Source: Actinomyces ruminis (GTDB lineage Bacteria > Actinomycetota > Actinomycetes > Actinomycetales > Actinomycetaceae). Taken from it: a DNA stretch of 42,157 nucleotides. The number at the start of each line of letters is the position of its first letter. The first letter of the stretch is position 1. The translations under genes and the position numbers were made by a program. Below are positions 9,858-19,729 of this stretch, in pieces. The stretch covers positions 1 to 42,157 of the forward strand of contig NZ_MTPX02000005.1 of assembly GCF_002154335.2 (NCBI RefSeq). The letters are read 5' to 3'. The notes under the pieces were generated by a model. The model saw only the letters and a program-made list of their open reading frames with translations. It was not told the origin of the DNA and searched no databases.

Positions 9858-9873
9858 GGTGCACTGATGCACC
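9858..9873 (+). promoter_or_regulatory. Small inverted repeat in the leader of the locus A importer
   Basis: GGTGCA and TGCACC flank a CTGA loop, immediately after the 31-bp palindrome. It could be a second operator half or a leader hairpin. The ribosome site AAAGGAG follows at 9888-9894. Confidence 0.35.
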
Positions 9874-9900
9874 GTCGTCTGAGCTGCAAAGGAGCCTTCA

Positions 9901-11232
9901 ATGTCGACACACTTCTTCCGCCCCTCACGTCGCGCTGTGCTTGCCTACAGCGGCGTCTTCACCGCGTCCAGCCTGCTGGCAGCCTGTGGCTCATCAGGTT
10001 CGGGATCCTCGAGTAGTTCGGACGCCAACAGCATCGAGATGTGGGCGCGCGGCGGCGCCACCACCGCCGACGCCTATGCGGAAATCGTCCCCACGCTCGA
10101 GCAGGCCACCGGCATCACAGTCAACTTCTCCACGGTCGACAACTTCGGACAGGAGCTGCAGAGCCGGGCTCAGTCCAAGAACCTGCCGGACTTGTGGATC
10201 AACGACGACGTACTGTTGGGCACCTACCAGCGCCAGGGCCTCCTGCGCGAGATTGTCCTCGATGACTATGCCGAAGCATCCGACATCGATGACGCCCGGT
10301 GGGCGGAGACGCAGATCGATGGCGGCGCTTACGCCGTGCCCTACTCCCGGCAGACAATGGTCAACTGCTTCCGCTCTGACTGGCTGGAGACGCTGGGGCT
10401 TTCGGTACCGACCACTTGGGAGGAGTATGTCGCCTTCCTGGACGCCGTCGTCTCACAGGACCCCGACGGCGACGGGTCGGCGAATACCTACGGCACCAAC
10501 GTGGCCGGAACCGCCAAGAACGGGTACCTCGCTCGCTGGGCCATGAGTTACATATGGCAGAGCGGCGGTTCGTTGTGGACGGACAACGGCGACGGCACTT
10601 TCTCGGTGGACACGACCTCAAAGGAGACGGTATCCGCAGTGCAGTGGATCCAGGACCTGTTCGCCGTCGGCGGGCGCGTTCAGCCCGGAGCGCTCACTGC
10701 GGACACCTCCGTATCCACTCCCTTCTTCGCAGAAGGGAAGGTGGGGCACACGCTGACCGGTCCGTATCAGTTCTCCGCCATGGACGAGGCACCCGGAAAG
10801 GATCTTTACGTGGTCGCTCCGGCCCCCGCAGGACCGCATGACAGCACGGTTCTTGCCGAAGGCGAGAACATCTACGTTTCAGCCGGCACCGAGAAGCTGG
10901 AGGCCGTCAACAAGGTCATCTCCTGGTTCATATCAGAAGAGGGACAGACAACCTGCATGACCAACAGCAAGCAGCCGGTCGTGAGGGTTCCGGTTCGTTC
11001 CGACATGGACGCGGCCACGATCTACGACGACGAGCGCTGGGGCGTTGTCCAGAACAGCCTCGCCGATTCCTCACAGGTGTTTCCCGCCGTCGCGGACGCA
11101 TCGGCCATCAAGCAGGTCATCGCCGAGTCCCTAAACACCATCGTTTCCAGCCCGGAGCAGGACCCGACGGCCGAGCTCGAGAATCTCAAGGCCGAGCTGG
11201 AAGGTGTCTTTGACGAGTTGGGGCTACTGTGA
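9901..11232 (+). CDS. ABC sugar-binding lipoprotein (locus A)
   Basis: A 443-residue extracellular solute-binding protein, family 1 (CUT1 type), that captures a sugar and delivers it to the permeases encoded next. The N-terminus has a twin-arginine-like stretch (RPSRRAVLAY), a hydrophobic segment and a lipobox, LLAAC, placing the lipidated Cys near residue 29, then a Ser/Gly linker. The mature part has the usual family order (LPDLWINDDVLLGTY, YAVPYSRQTMVNCFRSDWLE, FFAEGKVGHTLTGPYQF). ATG 9901 has AAAGGAG six bases upstream. The stop overlaps the next GTG by 4 bases, so translation is coupled. The neighbouring GH92 gene points to a mannose-containing oligosaccharide, but that is inference. Confidence 0.93.
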   Translation: MSTHFFRPSRRAVLAYSGVFTASSLLAACGSSGSGSSSSSDANSIEMWARGGATTADAYAEIVPTLEQATGITVNFSTVDNFGQELQSRAQSKNLPDLWINDDVLLGTYQRQGLLREIVLDDYAEASDIDDARWAETQIDGGAYAVPYSRQTMVNCFRSDWLETLGLSVPTTWEEYVAFLDAVVSQDPDGDGSANTYGTNVAGTAKNGYLARWAMSYIWQSGGSLWTDNGDGTFSVDTTSKETVSAVQWIQDLFAVGGRVQPGALTADTSVSTPFFAEGKVGHTLTGPYQFSAMDEAPGKDLYVVAPAPAGPHDSTVLAEGENIYVSAGTEKLEAVNKVISWFISEEGQTTCMTNSKQPVVRVPVRSDMDAATIYDDERWGVVQNSLADSSQVFPAVADASAIKQVIAESLNTIVSSPEQDPTAELENLKAELEGVFDELGLL

Positions 11233-12146
11233 CCAGTTCCCGTAACGCTCTGCCGAGCGCACGCAAGCGGTTGCCCATTCCGAAGGCAACCACCGTCACT
11301 ATGTGGCTGTTACTGACGCCGGCGTTGCTGCTGGCCGTGATGTTCAAGTTCATCCCGCTCGCAGAGGGGATCTACTACAGCTTCCACAAGGTGACCCCGT
11401 ATCTCGGTAACACCTGGGTGGGACTGGACAACTATGCCAAGGTGCTCACTTCCTCCGGATTCACCTCCGCCCTGGGCCACACCGTCATTCTCGCCTGCGT
11501 GCAGACCGCAGGGAGTGTCGTCGGCGGTCTGTTGCTGGCCCTAGCTCTAGAGGGATCGGGAATCGGCCTGTGGCTCACCCGCACCGTCGTGGTCCTGCCC
11601 GTGGTCACTGCAACAGCAGTTATTGGTGAGATCTGGCGCATCATCTACTTCCCGGACGCAGGCGGCTTTCTCAACACCATTCTCGGTTGGTTCCACCTCG
11701 GGCCGTCTCCCTTTCTGGACAGCCCGAGCACGGCGCTGATGTCGGTGGCCGCGGTGGGGATCTGGTCGGGAGCCCCCTACAACATGGTGATATTCCTGGC
11801 CGGGTTGGCGGGCATAGACAGGAACCTTTACGAGGCCGCAGCAGTCGACGGTGCCGGACGGTGGCGGCGCCTATGGAGCATCGTGATCCCCAGTCTGCGC
11901 AGCTCCATGGTCATTGTTCTCACACTCGCTGCGATTCGCGCACTGGGCATCTTCACCGAGGTCTACGTGCTGACGGGTGGTGGTCCCGCGAACTCGACGA
12001 CTACCTGGATGACGCAGGTATACACACAGGGATTCGATCGCAGCGACGTCGGCGTTGCCAGCGCCGCTTCCATGTTGCTGCTTGCTACAACGCTGACGCT
12101 CACCATCATCGTCCGCTGGTTGGCCGCGCGCAGGAGGGAATCGTGA
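11229..12146 (+). CDS. ABC sugar permease, MalF/UgpA-like (locus A)
   Basis: A 305-residue inner-membrane component of a CUT1 importer with about six membrane segments. The EAA loop that docks the ATPase is present: EAAAVDGAGRWRRLWSIVIP (about residues 205-224). The GTG start at 11229 overlaps the stop of the binding protein, and its own stop overlaps the next permease by 4 bases, so the three form one tightly coupled operon. No ATPase gene follows, so energy must come from a shared ATPase elsewhere. Confidence 0.92.
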   Translation: MTSSRNALPSARKRLPIPKATTVTMWLLLTPALLLAVMFKFIPLAEGIYYSFHKVTPYLGNTWVGLDNYAKVLTSSGFTSALGHTVILACVQTAGSVVGGLLLALALEGSGIGLWLTRTVVVLPVVTATAVIGEIWRIIYFPDAGGFLNTILGWFHLGPSPFLDSPSTALMSVAAVGIWSGAPYNMVIFLAGLAGIDRNLYEAAAVDGAGRWRRLWSIVIPSLRSSMVIVLTLAAIRALGIFTEVYVLTGGGPANSTTTWMTQVYTQGFDRSDVGVASAASMLLLATTLTLTIIVRWLAARRRES

Positions 12147-13021
12147 AAGGCAAGGGCAGGCCCGCGCCAAGTCGCTTCGACTCAGCACTAGGATGGACCG
12201 GGGAGCCGAGCTCCAGGCTGATCAGGCTGGTGATCGCTGCACTGTTGCTGGCGGTCTTCGGCGTCCCATTCCTCACGGTCATATCCAGCGCCTTCAGTCA
12301 CACCTCCGACCCGACCCAGCTCGCTGTGCTGCCGACAGACCCGACGCTGGACAACTTCCGCGCAGCAGGCGAGTGGAGCCTGTTCACCTACCTGCGCAAC
12401 TCCTTGATCATCGCCGGGGGCGGGCTGCTGTTGCAGATGACGGCGTCGGTGCTAGCGGGTTACGCGCTCTCTCGGCGCAAGTTCCGTGGGCAGGCATTGG
12501 TGATGCTGCTGTTCCTGATGACCATGATGCTGCCTGAAGAAGTGATCGCGGTCCCGCTGTCCATTGTGCTGGGCGATCTCCCGCTCCTGGGAATCAACCT
12601 CAAGGGCACCGTCTTCGCGATCATCCTGCCCGTAGGCATCTGGGGATTCTCCATCATGGTCATGACCGAGTTCATGCGGGATATCCCCGAGGAGATCTTG
12701 GAGGCGGCGAGGCTGGACGGGCTCAGCGAGATCGGCGTACTTGGCAGGATCGTCCTTCCGATGTGCAAGCCAGCGCTAGGCGTCATCACGATCTTCGGCT
12801 TCATCATGATCTGGAACCAGTATCTGCTGCCGTTGATCGCCTCCAATGGACCCGGCTCCTACACCATCACCGTAGCCATCGCACTACTGCGGGATGACCC
12901 TTCGGGTTCCACAGGACTACTCGCAGCGGGCTCAGTATTAGCACTGGTGCCGAGCCTGATCGTTTACCTGCTCCTACAGAGCTCTTTGGTACGAGGGATC
13001 ACCGCAGGGGCAGGAAAGTAG
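12143..13021 (+). CDS. ABC sugar permease, MalG/UgpE-like (locus A)
   Basis: A 292-residue second permease subunit with about six membrane segments and the EAA loop EAARLDGLSEIGVLGRIVLP (about 190-209). The GTG start at 12143 overlaps the previous stop. It pairs with the MalF-like subunit to form the membrane channel. The operon ends here: 69 bases of non-coding DNA separate it from the chloride-channel gene, with no obvious terminator hairpin. Confidence 0.92.
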   Translation: MKGKGRPAPSRFDSALGWTGEPSSRLIRLVIAALLLAVFGVPFLTVISSAFSHTSDPTQLAVLPTDPTLDNFRAAGEWSLFTYLRNSLIIAGGGLLLQMTASVLAGYALSRRKFRGQALVMLLFLMTMMLPEEVIAVPLSIVLGDLPLLGINLKGTVFAIILPVGIWGFSIMVMTEFMRDIPEEILEAARLDGLSEIGVLGRIVLPMCKPALGVITIFGFIMIWNQYLLPLIASNGPGSYTITVAIALLRDDPSGSTGLLAAGSVLALVPSLIVYLLLQSSLVRGITAGAGK

Positions 13022-13090
13022 GCGACGATCAACGAAGCAGCCGTCGATTCGCCGCACCGGGGTAGCTGAGTATGCCGGTAGGGTCGCGGG

Positions 13091-14382
13091 GTGACCACTG
13101 CCCCTGCCGCAACTCCGCCCGGCTCCCCCGCCCGCGCCGGCGTGCGTCTCCTGGCGGCCGCCCTCGTCTCCGGCGTGGCCGCGGGGCTAATCGGCATCGC
13201 CATGGCCCTCCTACTGGAGGGCTTCGAATGGCTCTTCTACGGCGTTGGCGCGGGGACGCTGCCGCAGCGGGTGCAGACGGCCGCCACCTGGAGGCGGATC
13301 GCTGCGCCGGCCGCCGGTGGGCTGACGGCCGGCGCCCTGTGGTGGTGGGAACGAACCACCGGCGGCGTGGTGAGCGTGGAGGCGGCGGTCGGCGACGTCT
13401 CCGGCCGGGCGGGGCGGCGCATGGGTATGCTGCGTCCCTTCGCCGACGGCGTGCTGCAGGTACTCACAGTAGGTGCCGGCAACTCGGTGGGACGTGAGGG
13501 CGCACCCCGGCTCATGGCCGGTGCGGTCGCCGCCCGAGCCGCCTCACGTCTCGAACTGGACCCGAAGACGACGCGAACGCTGGTGGCCGCGGCCGCGGGT
13601 GCGGGGCTGGCGGCCATGTACAACGCGCCTCTGGGCGGGGCCGCCTTCGCCGTCGAGATCACGATGCTGGCGGGCATGCGCCGCCGGGGCGTGTGGCTGG
13701 CCCTACCGGTGAGTCTGCTGGCCACGGTAGTCTCCTGGCTGCACTCGGGCGGGCGACCTACCTTCACGGTGAGCATCGACGAACCCAATGCCGCCACGCT
13801 GGTAGCCGCCCTGCCGGTGGCGGTCGTCGCGGCACTGCTGGGCGTGGGCGCCCGCGCGCTATGGGCATGGGTGCGGGCCCACCGGTTGCCGGACACCTGG
13901 CACTGCCCCTCGGCATAGGAGCTGCCGGGCTGCTCACCGGGACCGCCTCCCTGTGGCTGCCGGTGCTGCCGGGCAACGGCCGTGACGCCCTGGAGGCGGC
14001 GCTGCTCTCCCCCGCTACCACAACCGCCCTGGCGGTCCTGGTCAGCGTCGTCGTGCTCAAGCCGCTGCTGACCGGACTGACCCTGGGCGCGGGCGCCACC
14101 GGCGGGTTGCTGGCGCCCTCCTTCGCCCTGGGCGGCAGCGCGGGGGCGGCGATCGGCGTCGCCGCGAACCTGGCCGGCTGGCAGGTGAGCATCCCAGCGC
14201 TGGCGCTGGTCGGAGCCGGGGCCGTGCTGTCGATCACGCAGCGGGCCCCGGTGTTCGGCACCGTGTTCGTGTGGGAACTGGCCCGCGGTCCGCTGTGGGT
14301 GCTGGCGCTTATGGCGGTGGTCTCCGGGATCTGCAGGTGGTTGACGTCGCGGCCCGACCACCCGCGCAAACCGGCCCCCTAA
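13091..14382 (+). CDS. ClC-family chloride channel/transporter (one frame error)
   Basis: Corrected, a 430-residue ClC protein with about ten membrane helices. The selectivity signatures are visible: GREGAP (about residue 133, with the gating-type Glu), then ATGGLLAPSFALGG (about 335) corresponding to GxFxP-like regions. LAAMYNAPLGGAAFAVEI is also typical. The frame breaks at 13891-13892: adding one G turns RLPDTWHCPSA-stop into RLPGHLALPLGIGAAGLLTG, which is what the family needs. The start is a GTG at 13091 with no strong ribosome site. The stop codon TAA overlaps the stop of the convergent GH13 gene. It moves chloride (possibly with proton exchange) across the membrane. It seems unrelated to sugar uptake and likely has its own promoter. 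Confidence 0.88.
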
Positions 14383-16226
14383 AACCATCGGCGCAGAATG
14401 ACCGAGTCCCAGCCGGCCAGGTCGGGCACGCCGGTTTCCAGGGCCGCGTCGGTCGGCCGGGAGGCCATGAGCACGCGCTCGGCGGCATCCCACTCCCCCA
14501 GGTCAACTCCCTCGGCGGCCAGCCGCCCGCGCAGCGCGGAGCCGGGCCCGGTCTCCAGCCCCTTGCGCGTACACGAGGCGAGCAGCAGCACCTGCTCGCG
14601 CGTACCGTCGGCATCCACGTACTCGCGCAACAGCGTCCAGGAATCGGGTGCGTCGGCGTCCAGGAGGCGGAAGGTGCCCAGGGCGACGGCGTCGTCGCTG
14701 TGCCGCAGGGCAATCAGCGCCCGGTAGTGCTCGAAGACGCTGCCGGGCACGCCCACCTGGGCGGCGGCGTTGATCTCCCCGTAGTTGGGGGTGACGTCGA
14801 TCCACGGGGTGCCGCTGGTGAAGCCGGCGCCCGCGGTCGCGTCCCACTGCACCGGAGTGCGGGCGTTGTCGCGGGAGTTGACGGCCATGCCGGCCAGCAG
14901 CGCGTCCGGGTCGTCGCCGACGCCGGTGCGCTCGCGGAAGTAGTTGATGGACTCCAGGTCCCGGTAGGAGTCGATGCCGGTGAAGACGGTGTTGGTCTGG
15001 CCGAGCTCCTCCCCCTGGTAGACGTAGGGCGTGCCCCGGTGCAGGTGGAGGATGGAGGCGATGGTCTTGGCACTGATCTCCCGCCAGGCGGGATCGTCGT
15101 CGCCGAAGCGGGAGACGGCGCGCGGCTGGTCGTGGTTGTCCCAGTAGTTGGAGTTCCAGCCCCGCTCACCGGTGATGCGGCCGGCGGCGTCGACCTCGGG
15201 GGCGAGGGCGGCCTGCCAGTCGGCCAGGTTGCGCTTGAGGGCGACGCGGTCCAGCGGCCGGGGATCGAACTTGCCGCCGGGGCCGTCGGTCAGGCCCACA
15301 TGCTCGAACTGGAAGACCATGTCCACCTCACCGCGGGCGGGGTCGGTGTAGCGCGTCGCCTCGGCGGTGGTGACGCCGGGAGTCTCGCCAACAGTGATGA
15401 TGTGGCGCCTCCGCGGCACGAAAACCGTCTGGTTCATCTCGTGCAGGAACTCGTGCACCCGCGGCCCATTGGCGACCTGCGCGGCGCCGTCGCCGTACAG
15501 GGCGCCCTCCGGTCGGTGACCGTCGGCCAGGGGGTAGGTCTTGGAGATCAGGTTGATGACGTCCATGCGGAAGCCGTCCACTCCGCGGTCGAGCCAGCGG
15601 CCCATCATGTCGTAGACGGCGTGGCGCACCTGCGGGTTCTCCCAGTTCAGGTCCGGCTGCTTGACGGAGAACAGGTGCAGGTAGAACTCCTGCGTGTCCT
15701 CATCCCACTGCCAGGCGGGCCCCGAGAAGAAGGAGCCCCAGTTGGTGGGCTCGGTGCCGGGCGCGCCCGGTTTCAGGCCGGGGACCGCGCGGGCGGGCCG
15801 CCAGATGTACCAGTCCCGCTTTGGGTTGCCCTTCGAGCCGCGGGAGGCGGTGAACCAGGGGTGCTCGTCGGAGGTGTGGTTGACCACCAGGTCCATGACC
15901 AGGCGCATGCCGCGCGCGTGCAGCCCGGCGATGAGGTCGTCGAGGTCCGCCAGCGAACCGAATAGCGGATCGATGTCCTCGTAGTCGGAGATGTCGTAGC
16001 CGTTGTCGTCCTGCGGGGAGCGGTAGACGGGGCTGAGCCAGACGACGTCGACGCCGAGGCGATCCAGGTGGTCCAGGCGGGCGGTGATGCCGGGGATATC
16101 GCCGTAGCCGTCGGCGTTGGTGTCCTGGAAGGAGCGCGGGTAGATCTGGTAGACGACGGCGCGCCGCCACCAGTCGGCGTCGTCTCCAACGTGGCGGGGG
16201 CTGACGATCAGCGGCGGGTAGCTCAT
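14379..16226 (-). CDS. GH13 subfamily 31-like oligo-1,6-glucosidase / alpha-glucosidase (locus B)
   Basis: A 615-residue cytoplasmic enzyme that removes glucose from short alpha-glucans. The GH13 TIM barrel is complete: VVYQIYPRSFQDTNADGYGD, VVNHTSDEHPWF, GFRMD with nucleophile D222, ITVGE with acid/base E281, and NHD with D366. QPDLN (190-194) and the Val after D222 (DVINLISK) are the marks of oligo-1,6-glucosidases, which prefer isomaltose-type linkages. There is no signal peptide. The ATG at 16226 follows GGAAGG. The gene lies downstream of the locus B importer, separated by a hairpin at 16269-16306, so its expression is probably lower or partly independent. Its stop shares bases with the ClC stop. 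The exact substrate is inferred from motifs. Confidence 0.93.
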   Translation of the reverse strand: MSYPPLIVSPRHVGDDADWWRRAVVYQIYPRSFQDTNADGYGDIPGITARLDHLDRLGVDVVWLSPVYRSPQDDNGYDISDYEDIDPLFGSLADLDDLIAGLHARGMRLVMDLVVNHTSDEHPWFTASRGSKGNPKRDWYIWRPARAVPGLKPGAPGTEPTNWGSFFSGPAWQWDEDTQEFYLHLFSVKQPDLNWENPQVRHAVYDMMGRWLDRGVDGFRMDVINLISKTYPLADGHRPEGALYGDGAAQVANGPRVHEFLHEMNQTVFVPRRRHIITVGETPGVTTAEATRYTDPARGEVDMVFQFEHVGLTDGPGGKFDPRPLDRVALKRNLADWQAALAPEVDAAGRITGERGWNSNYWDNHDQPRAVSRFGDDDPAWREISAKTIASILHLHRGTPYVYQGEELGQTNTVFTGIDSYRDLESINYFRERTGVGDDPDALLAGMAVNSRDNARTPVQWDATAGAGFTSGTPWIDVTPNYGEINAAAQVGVPGSVFEHYRALIALRHSDDAVALGTFRLLDADAPDSWTLLREYVDADGTREQVLLLASCTRKGLETGPGSALRGRLAAEGVDLGEWDAAERVLMASRPTDAALETGVPDLAGWDSVILRRWF

Positions 16227-16268
16227 GGCAGTGGCCTTCCGGGCGGGGATGTATAGCGGCAGCTCCCG

Positions 16269-16306
16269 CCCGGGGGCGCGGGACTACGACGTTCCGCGCC
16301 CCCGGG
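16269..16306 (-). terminator. GC-rich hairpin between locus B permease and GH13 gene
   Basis: CCCGGGGGCGCGG (16269-16281) pairs perfectly with CCGCGCCCCCGGG (16294-16306) around a 12-base loop. It lies about 105 bases after the permease stop and 43 bases before the GH13 start. There is no U-tract, so it may be a weak terminator or a processing/stabilising hairpin. The rest of the gap (16307-16411) holds short repeats of CCGGTCTCGG and no gene. Confidence 0.55.
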
Positions 16307-16411
16307 GAGGAGCCGTTGCAACCGGTCTCGGCACGTCATCGGTGCCGGTCTGGGTGTGTTACTAGTGCCGGTCTCGGCCGGCGGTGTTGGGAAGAGCCTA
16401 TGCCCTCTCCC

Positions 16412-17353
16412 CTACTTCTGGCTGCCGCGCATGACGCCGGAGATGACCCAGCGCTGGGCGACCACGTAAACCAGGAACATGGGGGCGATCGCCATCAGAT
16501 AGGAGGCGAAGGACACCGGGTAGTTCGTGTTGAACTGTCCCTGGAAGACGTACTGGGCCAGCGGCAGGGTCGCCTTGGACTGGTCGGTGAGGATGACCAG
16601 CGGGAGCAGGAAGTCGTTCCACGCCCACAGGCAGGTCAGGATCCCGACGGTGGCGTTCATGGGCGACAGCAGCGGGAAGATGATCCGCCAGAAGATCGTC
16701 CAGCGGCTGGCGCCGTCCATGGCTGCCGCCTCCTCTAGCTCCTCCGGGATGGATTTGATGAAGGAGGTGTACATCAGGATGTTGAAGGCCAGGCCGTAGA
16801 CCACGTACAGCAGGATCAATCCCGCCTCATTGTCCAGGTGCAGCAGTGCGGTCTCCTTGACCACCGGCAGCATGATGATCGGGAACGGCACGAACAGCGC
16901 CGCCACGAAGTAGTAGTACAGGCGCCGGAACCAGGGGCGGTGCATGTTGCGGCCGAGTGCATAGGCGACCATGGAGTTGGACAGCAGGGTGAACACGGTC
17001 GCACCGACCGTGATGATCGCGGAGGTCAGCACCCGCCGCGGGTAGGAGGTCATCTCCCAGGCCGTGGCGAAGTTGTCCAGGCTCCAGGAGCGCGGCAGTG
17101 CCCAGCCGGAGGTGGCGAGCTCCTCGGGGGTCTTGAACGCGGTGACCACGGTGAAGTACAGCGGCACCAGCACGGTCAGGCTGAGCACGATTGCCAGCAG
17201 GGTGGTCCACCAGTTGGTGCGGCCGAATATGCTCTTGGAGCCACGGCGGACCCGGTATACCTCGGGATCGGCTGTACCGATACGGCTCGAACCGGCTGCC
17301 GGGTTACTAACCCCGCCGGTGGGGTTGGAAGCGTTGGCGGTGGTGGCGGTCAT
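16412..17353 (-). CDS. ABC sugar permease, MalG-like (locus B)
   Basis: A 313-residue CUT1 permease. The first about 45 residues are polar, then about six membrane segments follow. The EAA loop reads ELEEAAAMDGASRWTIFWRI (about residues 214-233). It begins six bases after the stop of the upstream permease, with no strong ribosome site of its own, suggesting translational coupling. Together with the MalF-like partner it imports the sugar cleaved by the downstream oligo-1,6-glucosidase. No ATPase gene is present in the cluster. Confidence 0.92.
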   Translation of the reverse strand: MTATTANASNPTGGVSNPAAGSSRIGTADPEVYRVRRGSKSIFGRTNWWTTLLAIVLSLTVLVPLYFTVVTAFKTPEELATSGWALPRSWSLDNFATAWEMTSYPRRVLTSAIITVGATVFTLLSNSMVAYALGRNMHRPWFRRLYYYFVAALFVPFPIIMLPVVKETALLHLDNEAGLILLYVVYGLAFNILMYTSFIKSIPEELEEAAAMDGASRWTIFWRIIFPLLSPMNATVGILTCLWAWNDFLLPLVILTDQSKATLPLAQYVFQGQFNTNYPVSFASYLMAIAPMFLVYVVAQRWVISGVMRGSQK

Positions 17354-17359
17354 GGCGGA

Positions 17360-18295
17360 TCAGACCCTTTCCTGGCTCTGGGTGAAGCGCAGCTGGGCGA
17401 AGGACAGCAGCACCACGATGAGGAAGTAGATGACGCCATTCGCCGTCTGGTAGGCGTACTCGCCGCCCTGGAAGCCGTTCTTGAAAATGAGGTAGGAGAT
17501 GGACTGAGTGGCTGTGCCCGGGCCACCGGAGGTCAGGGCGACGATCTGGTCGAAAACGCCCAGGAAGTTCTTGAAAGAAAGCACCATGTTGATGCCCAGG
17601 TAGGGGATGATCAGCGGCAGGGTCATGGACCACAGCCGCCGCACCGGACCGGCACCGTCGATGGCGGAGGCCTCGTAGATCTCATCGGGCACGGTCTGCA
17701 GGCCGGCCAGGTAGATGATCGTGTTATAGGCGACCGCCTGCCACACGCCGACGACGACGATCGCGAGCCAGGCCAGGTCCTCGTTGGCCAGCAGCGAGGT
17801 GCTCAGCCACTCCCAGCCCAGGGCCTGCCCGATCTGGGGCAGGTTGTTGGTGAACAGGTAGCTGAAGATGTAGGAGACGACCAGCACCGGCAGAATGTAG
17901 GGCACGAAGAACACGCCGCGGAAGAAGGTGCGCGCCTTCATCTTGGAGTTGAGGATGAGGGCCAGCCCCAGGGCGATGATGTTGGTCAGGATGGAGGCTA
18001 CGATCGAGTACTTGAAGGTGAACAGGTACGAGCCCCAGATGATGTCATCGGAGAACAGGTTCTTGTAGTTGGTCAGGCCGACGAAGTGCCAGTCGCCGTA
18101 GCCCTTGAAGTTGGTGAAGGTGTAGAAGACGCCCGTGAGCAGCGGGATCGTCAGCAACACGGTGAAGACGAGCGCTGCCGGGACGAGCATCCAGATGAAG
18201 GCCGGGTCGACCTTCTTGGCCTTGTTGTCCTGGATCTTGCGGGGCACGGCCTGCGGGTCTTGGGCCCGCAGCACGGTGGCGGTTTGCGTGGTCAT
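17360..18295 (-). CDS. ABC sugar permease, MalF-like (locus B)
   Basis: A 311-residue CUT1 permease with six membrane segments and a typical EAA loop (IYEASAIDGAGPVRRLWSMT, about residues 201-220). The start is placed at the ATG at 18295 (MTTQTATVLRAQDPQ) because GGAGG lies about ten bases upstream; the longer open frame reads back into the binding-protein gene. Only 20 bases separate it from that gene, so all three importer genes share one transcript. Confidence 0.92.
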   Translation of the reverse strand: MTTQTATVLRAQDPQAVPRKIQDNKAKKVDPAFIWMLVPAALVFTVLLTIPLLTGVFYTFTNFKGYGDWHFVGLTNYKNLFSDDIIWGSYLFTFKYSIVASILTNIIALGLALILNSKMKARTFFRGVFFVPYILPVLVVSYIFSYLFTNNLPQIGQALGWEWLSTSLLANEDLAWLAIVVVGVWQAVAYNTIIYLAGLQTVPDEIYEASAIDGAGPVRRLWSMTLPLIIPYLGINMVLSFKNFLGVFDQIVALTSGGPGTATQSISYLIFKNGFQGGEYAYQTANGVIYFLIVVLLSFAQLRFTQSQERV

Positions 18296-18315
18296 GATGA
18301 TTCGGTCCTCCTGCC

Positions 18316-19583
18316 TCAGGCCGTCTCGTTGATGCGACGGACGACCTTGTCCCACTGGCGTCCAGGGTGGTGATGAGCTGGTCCATGTCGCCGTTGAACA
18401 GGTACTGCTGTACGTAGGCGTTCAGCGTGATGGCCGGCGGGAAGTTATGGTCGGAGTAGGTGGCCACGCGCCCGGCGTCGAAGTAGGACTGGAGCCCCTC
18501 CAGGGCGGGGTCCTGGGCGGACAGCGTGGTCAGGGTCGGGTAGGCGACCTGCTCGTCGCAGTAGGCGGTCATATTCGCCTCATCCATCAGGTACTGGAAG
18601 AAGCGCAGATTCTCTTCCAGGTGGGCCGGATTCTCGCCCATAGTCAAGGCCACGTCGACGCCGGAGACCACCTTGGTGTCGGCCGCGTTGTCGGCCGGGG
18701 CGGCGAAGGTGCCCAGGTTGATGTCCGGGTTGTAAGAGCGGATGGCGGGGATGGCGTAGGTGCCGTGCCAATACATGGCCGCCTTGCCCTGGGCGAAGCC
18801 CTGATTGCCGTCGTTGTAGCCCAGCGCGGCCTTGTCGGCGTTGCCGTACTGGATCGCTTGGTACATCTTCTCGAACACCGGGCTGAGCTCGGCGAAGGAG
18901 GTGCCCGAGTCGAGGTCGCGGCGCTGCTCGTACCAAGCGGCGACGCCGTCGGCGAGGAAGGAGCCGGACAGGGAGTTGAAGGCGGGAGCTCCGGTCCAGT
19001 TGTCCTTGATGGCCCAGTAGAAGGGGTCGATGCCCTGGGCGGTGAGCTCGTCGCAGACCTCGATGAGCTCGTCCCAGGTGGTCGGCGGCTCCACGCCGGC
19101 GGCGTCAAAGACGTCTTTGTTGTAAATGATGCCCGAGCCGTTGTCGGCGAAGGCGACGCCGTTGGTCTGTCCCTCGCCGCCGGTACCGAGCGTGTCCAGG
19201 ATGGCGGCGATGGACGGGTTCACGCCGTTGAGCAGGTCGGTGCGGTTGAAGTCGTAGAAGATGCCGGTGTCGGCCAGGGCACCGTAATTGTAGTCGCCGT
19301 TGATGGTGATCAGGTCCGGGGTGTCGCCCTTGACCAGCCGAGCGCGCAACGAGGTGATGTTGTCGGCCTGGAAGTTCTGGGTGACGACGATGTCCGGGTT
19401 GGCGGCGTTGAAGTCCTCGCAGATCTGGTCGAACAGGGTGATGGCCTCACTCTTGAACTGGAACAGCTCCAGGTGGACCTTGCCGTCGCCGGACGAGCAG
19501 CCGGCGAGGGTGCCGCCCGTGGCCGCGAGCGCCGCCGCCGTCGCCGTGCCGGCGAGGAAGGAGCGCCTGCTCAGTGCTCTCAT
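18316..19583 (-). CDS. ABC sugar-binding lipoprotein (locus B, one frame error)
   Basis: A CUT1 solute-binding protein of 422 residues once corrected. The N-terminus carries a twin-arginine motif (SRRSFLAG) and a lipobox (LAGC), so it is probably exported by Tat and anchored to lipid. The mature part has DTPDLITINGDYNYG, GIIYNKDVFDAAG and QGKAAMYWHGTYAIP, typical of this family. The frame breaks five codons short of normal: adding one base at 18357-18358 changes TTLDASGTRSS into TTLDAQWDKVVRRINETA and a stop at 18316. ATG 19583 has ACGGAGG upstream. Its promoter region is shared with the divergent ROK repressor. The neighbouring oligo-1,6-glucosidase suggests isomalto-oligosaccharides or similar, by inference. 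Confidence 0.92.
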
Positions 19584-19658
19584 GGGTACCTCCGTGCATC
19601 CTTGCTGAGGTTGGGTGGGGGGGGTGGGAATGCCACCGGTCGGCGGCAACACAGATTA

Positions 19659-19671
19659 TTCTGCGCCAGAA
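19659..19671. promoter_or_regulatory. Possible ROK operator between the locus B importer and its regulator
   Basis: TTCTG and CAGAA flank CGC within an A/T-richer island of the 146-base divergent gap. This gap must hold both promoters. The palindrome is short, so the call is tentative. A run of eight G lies at 19617-19624 in the importer leader. Confidence 0.3.
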
Positions 19672-19729
19672 GAAACATGCATGCAAGCCCACCGGCCATG
19701 AGCGTCGCCGAGTCGGGCATGATGGGGCC

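Noticed and set aside
14271..15965. A 564-codon plus-strand frame opposite the GH13 gene
   Set aside because: Antisense shadow; the minus strand encodes a complete GH13 enzyme with its catalytic triad.
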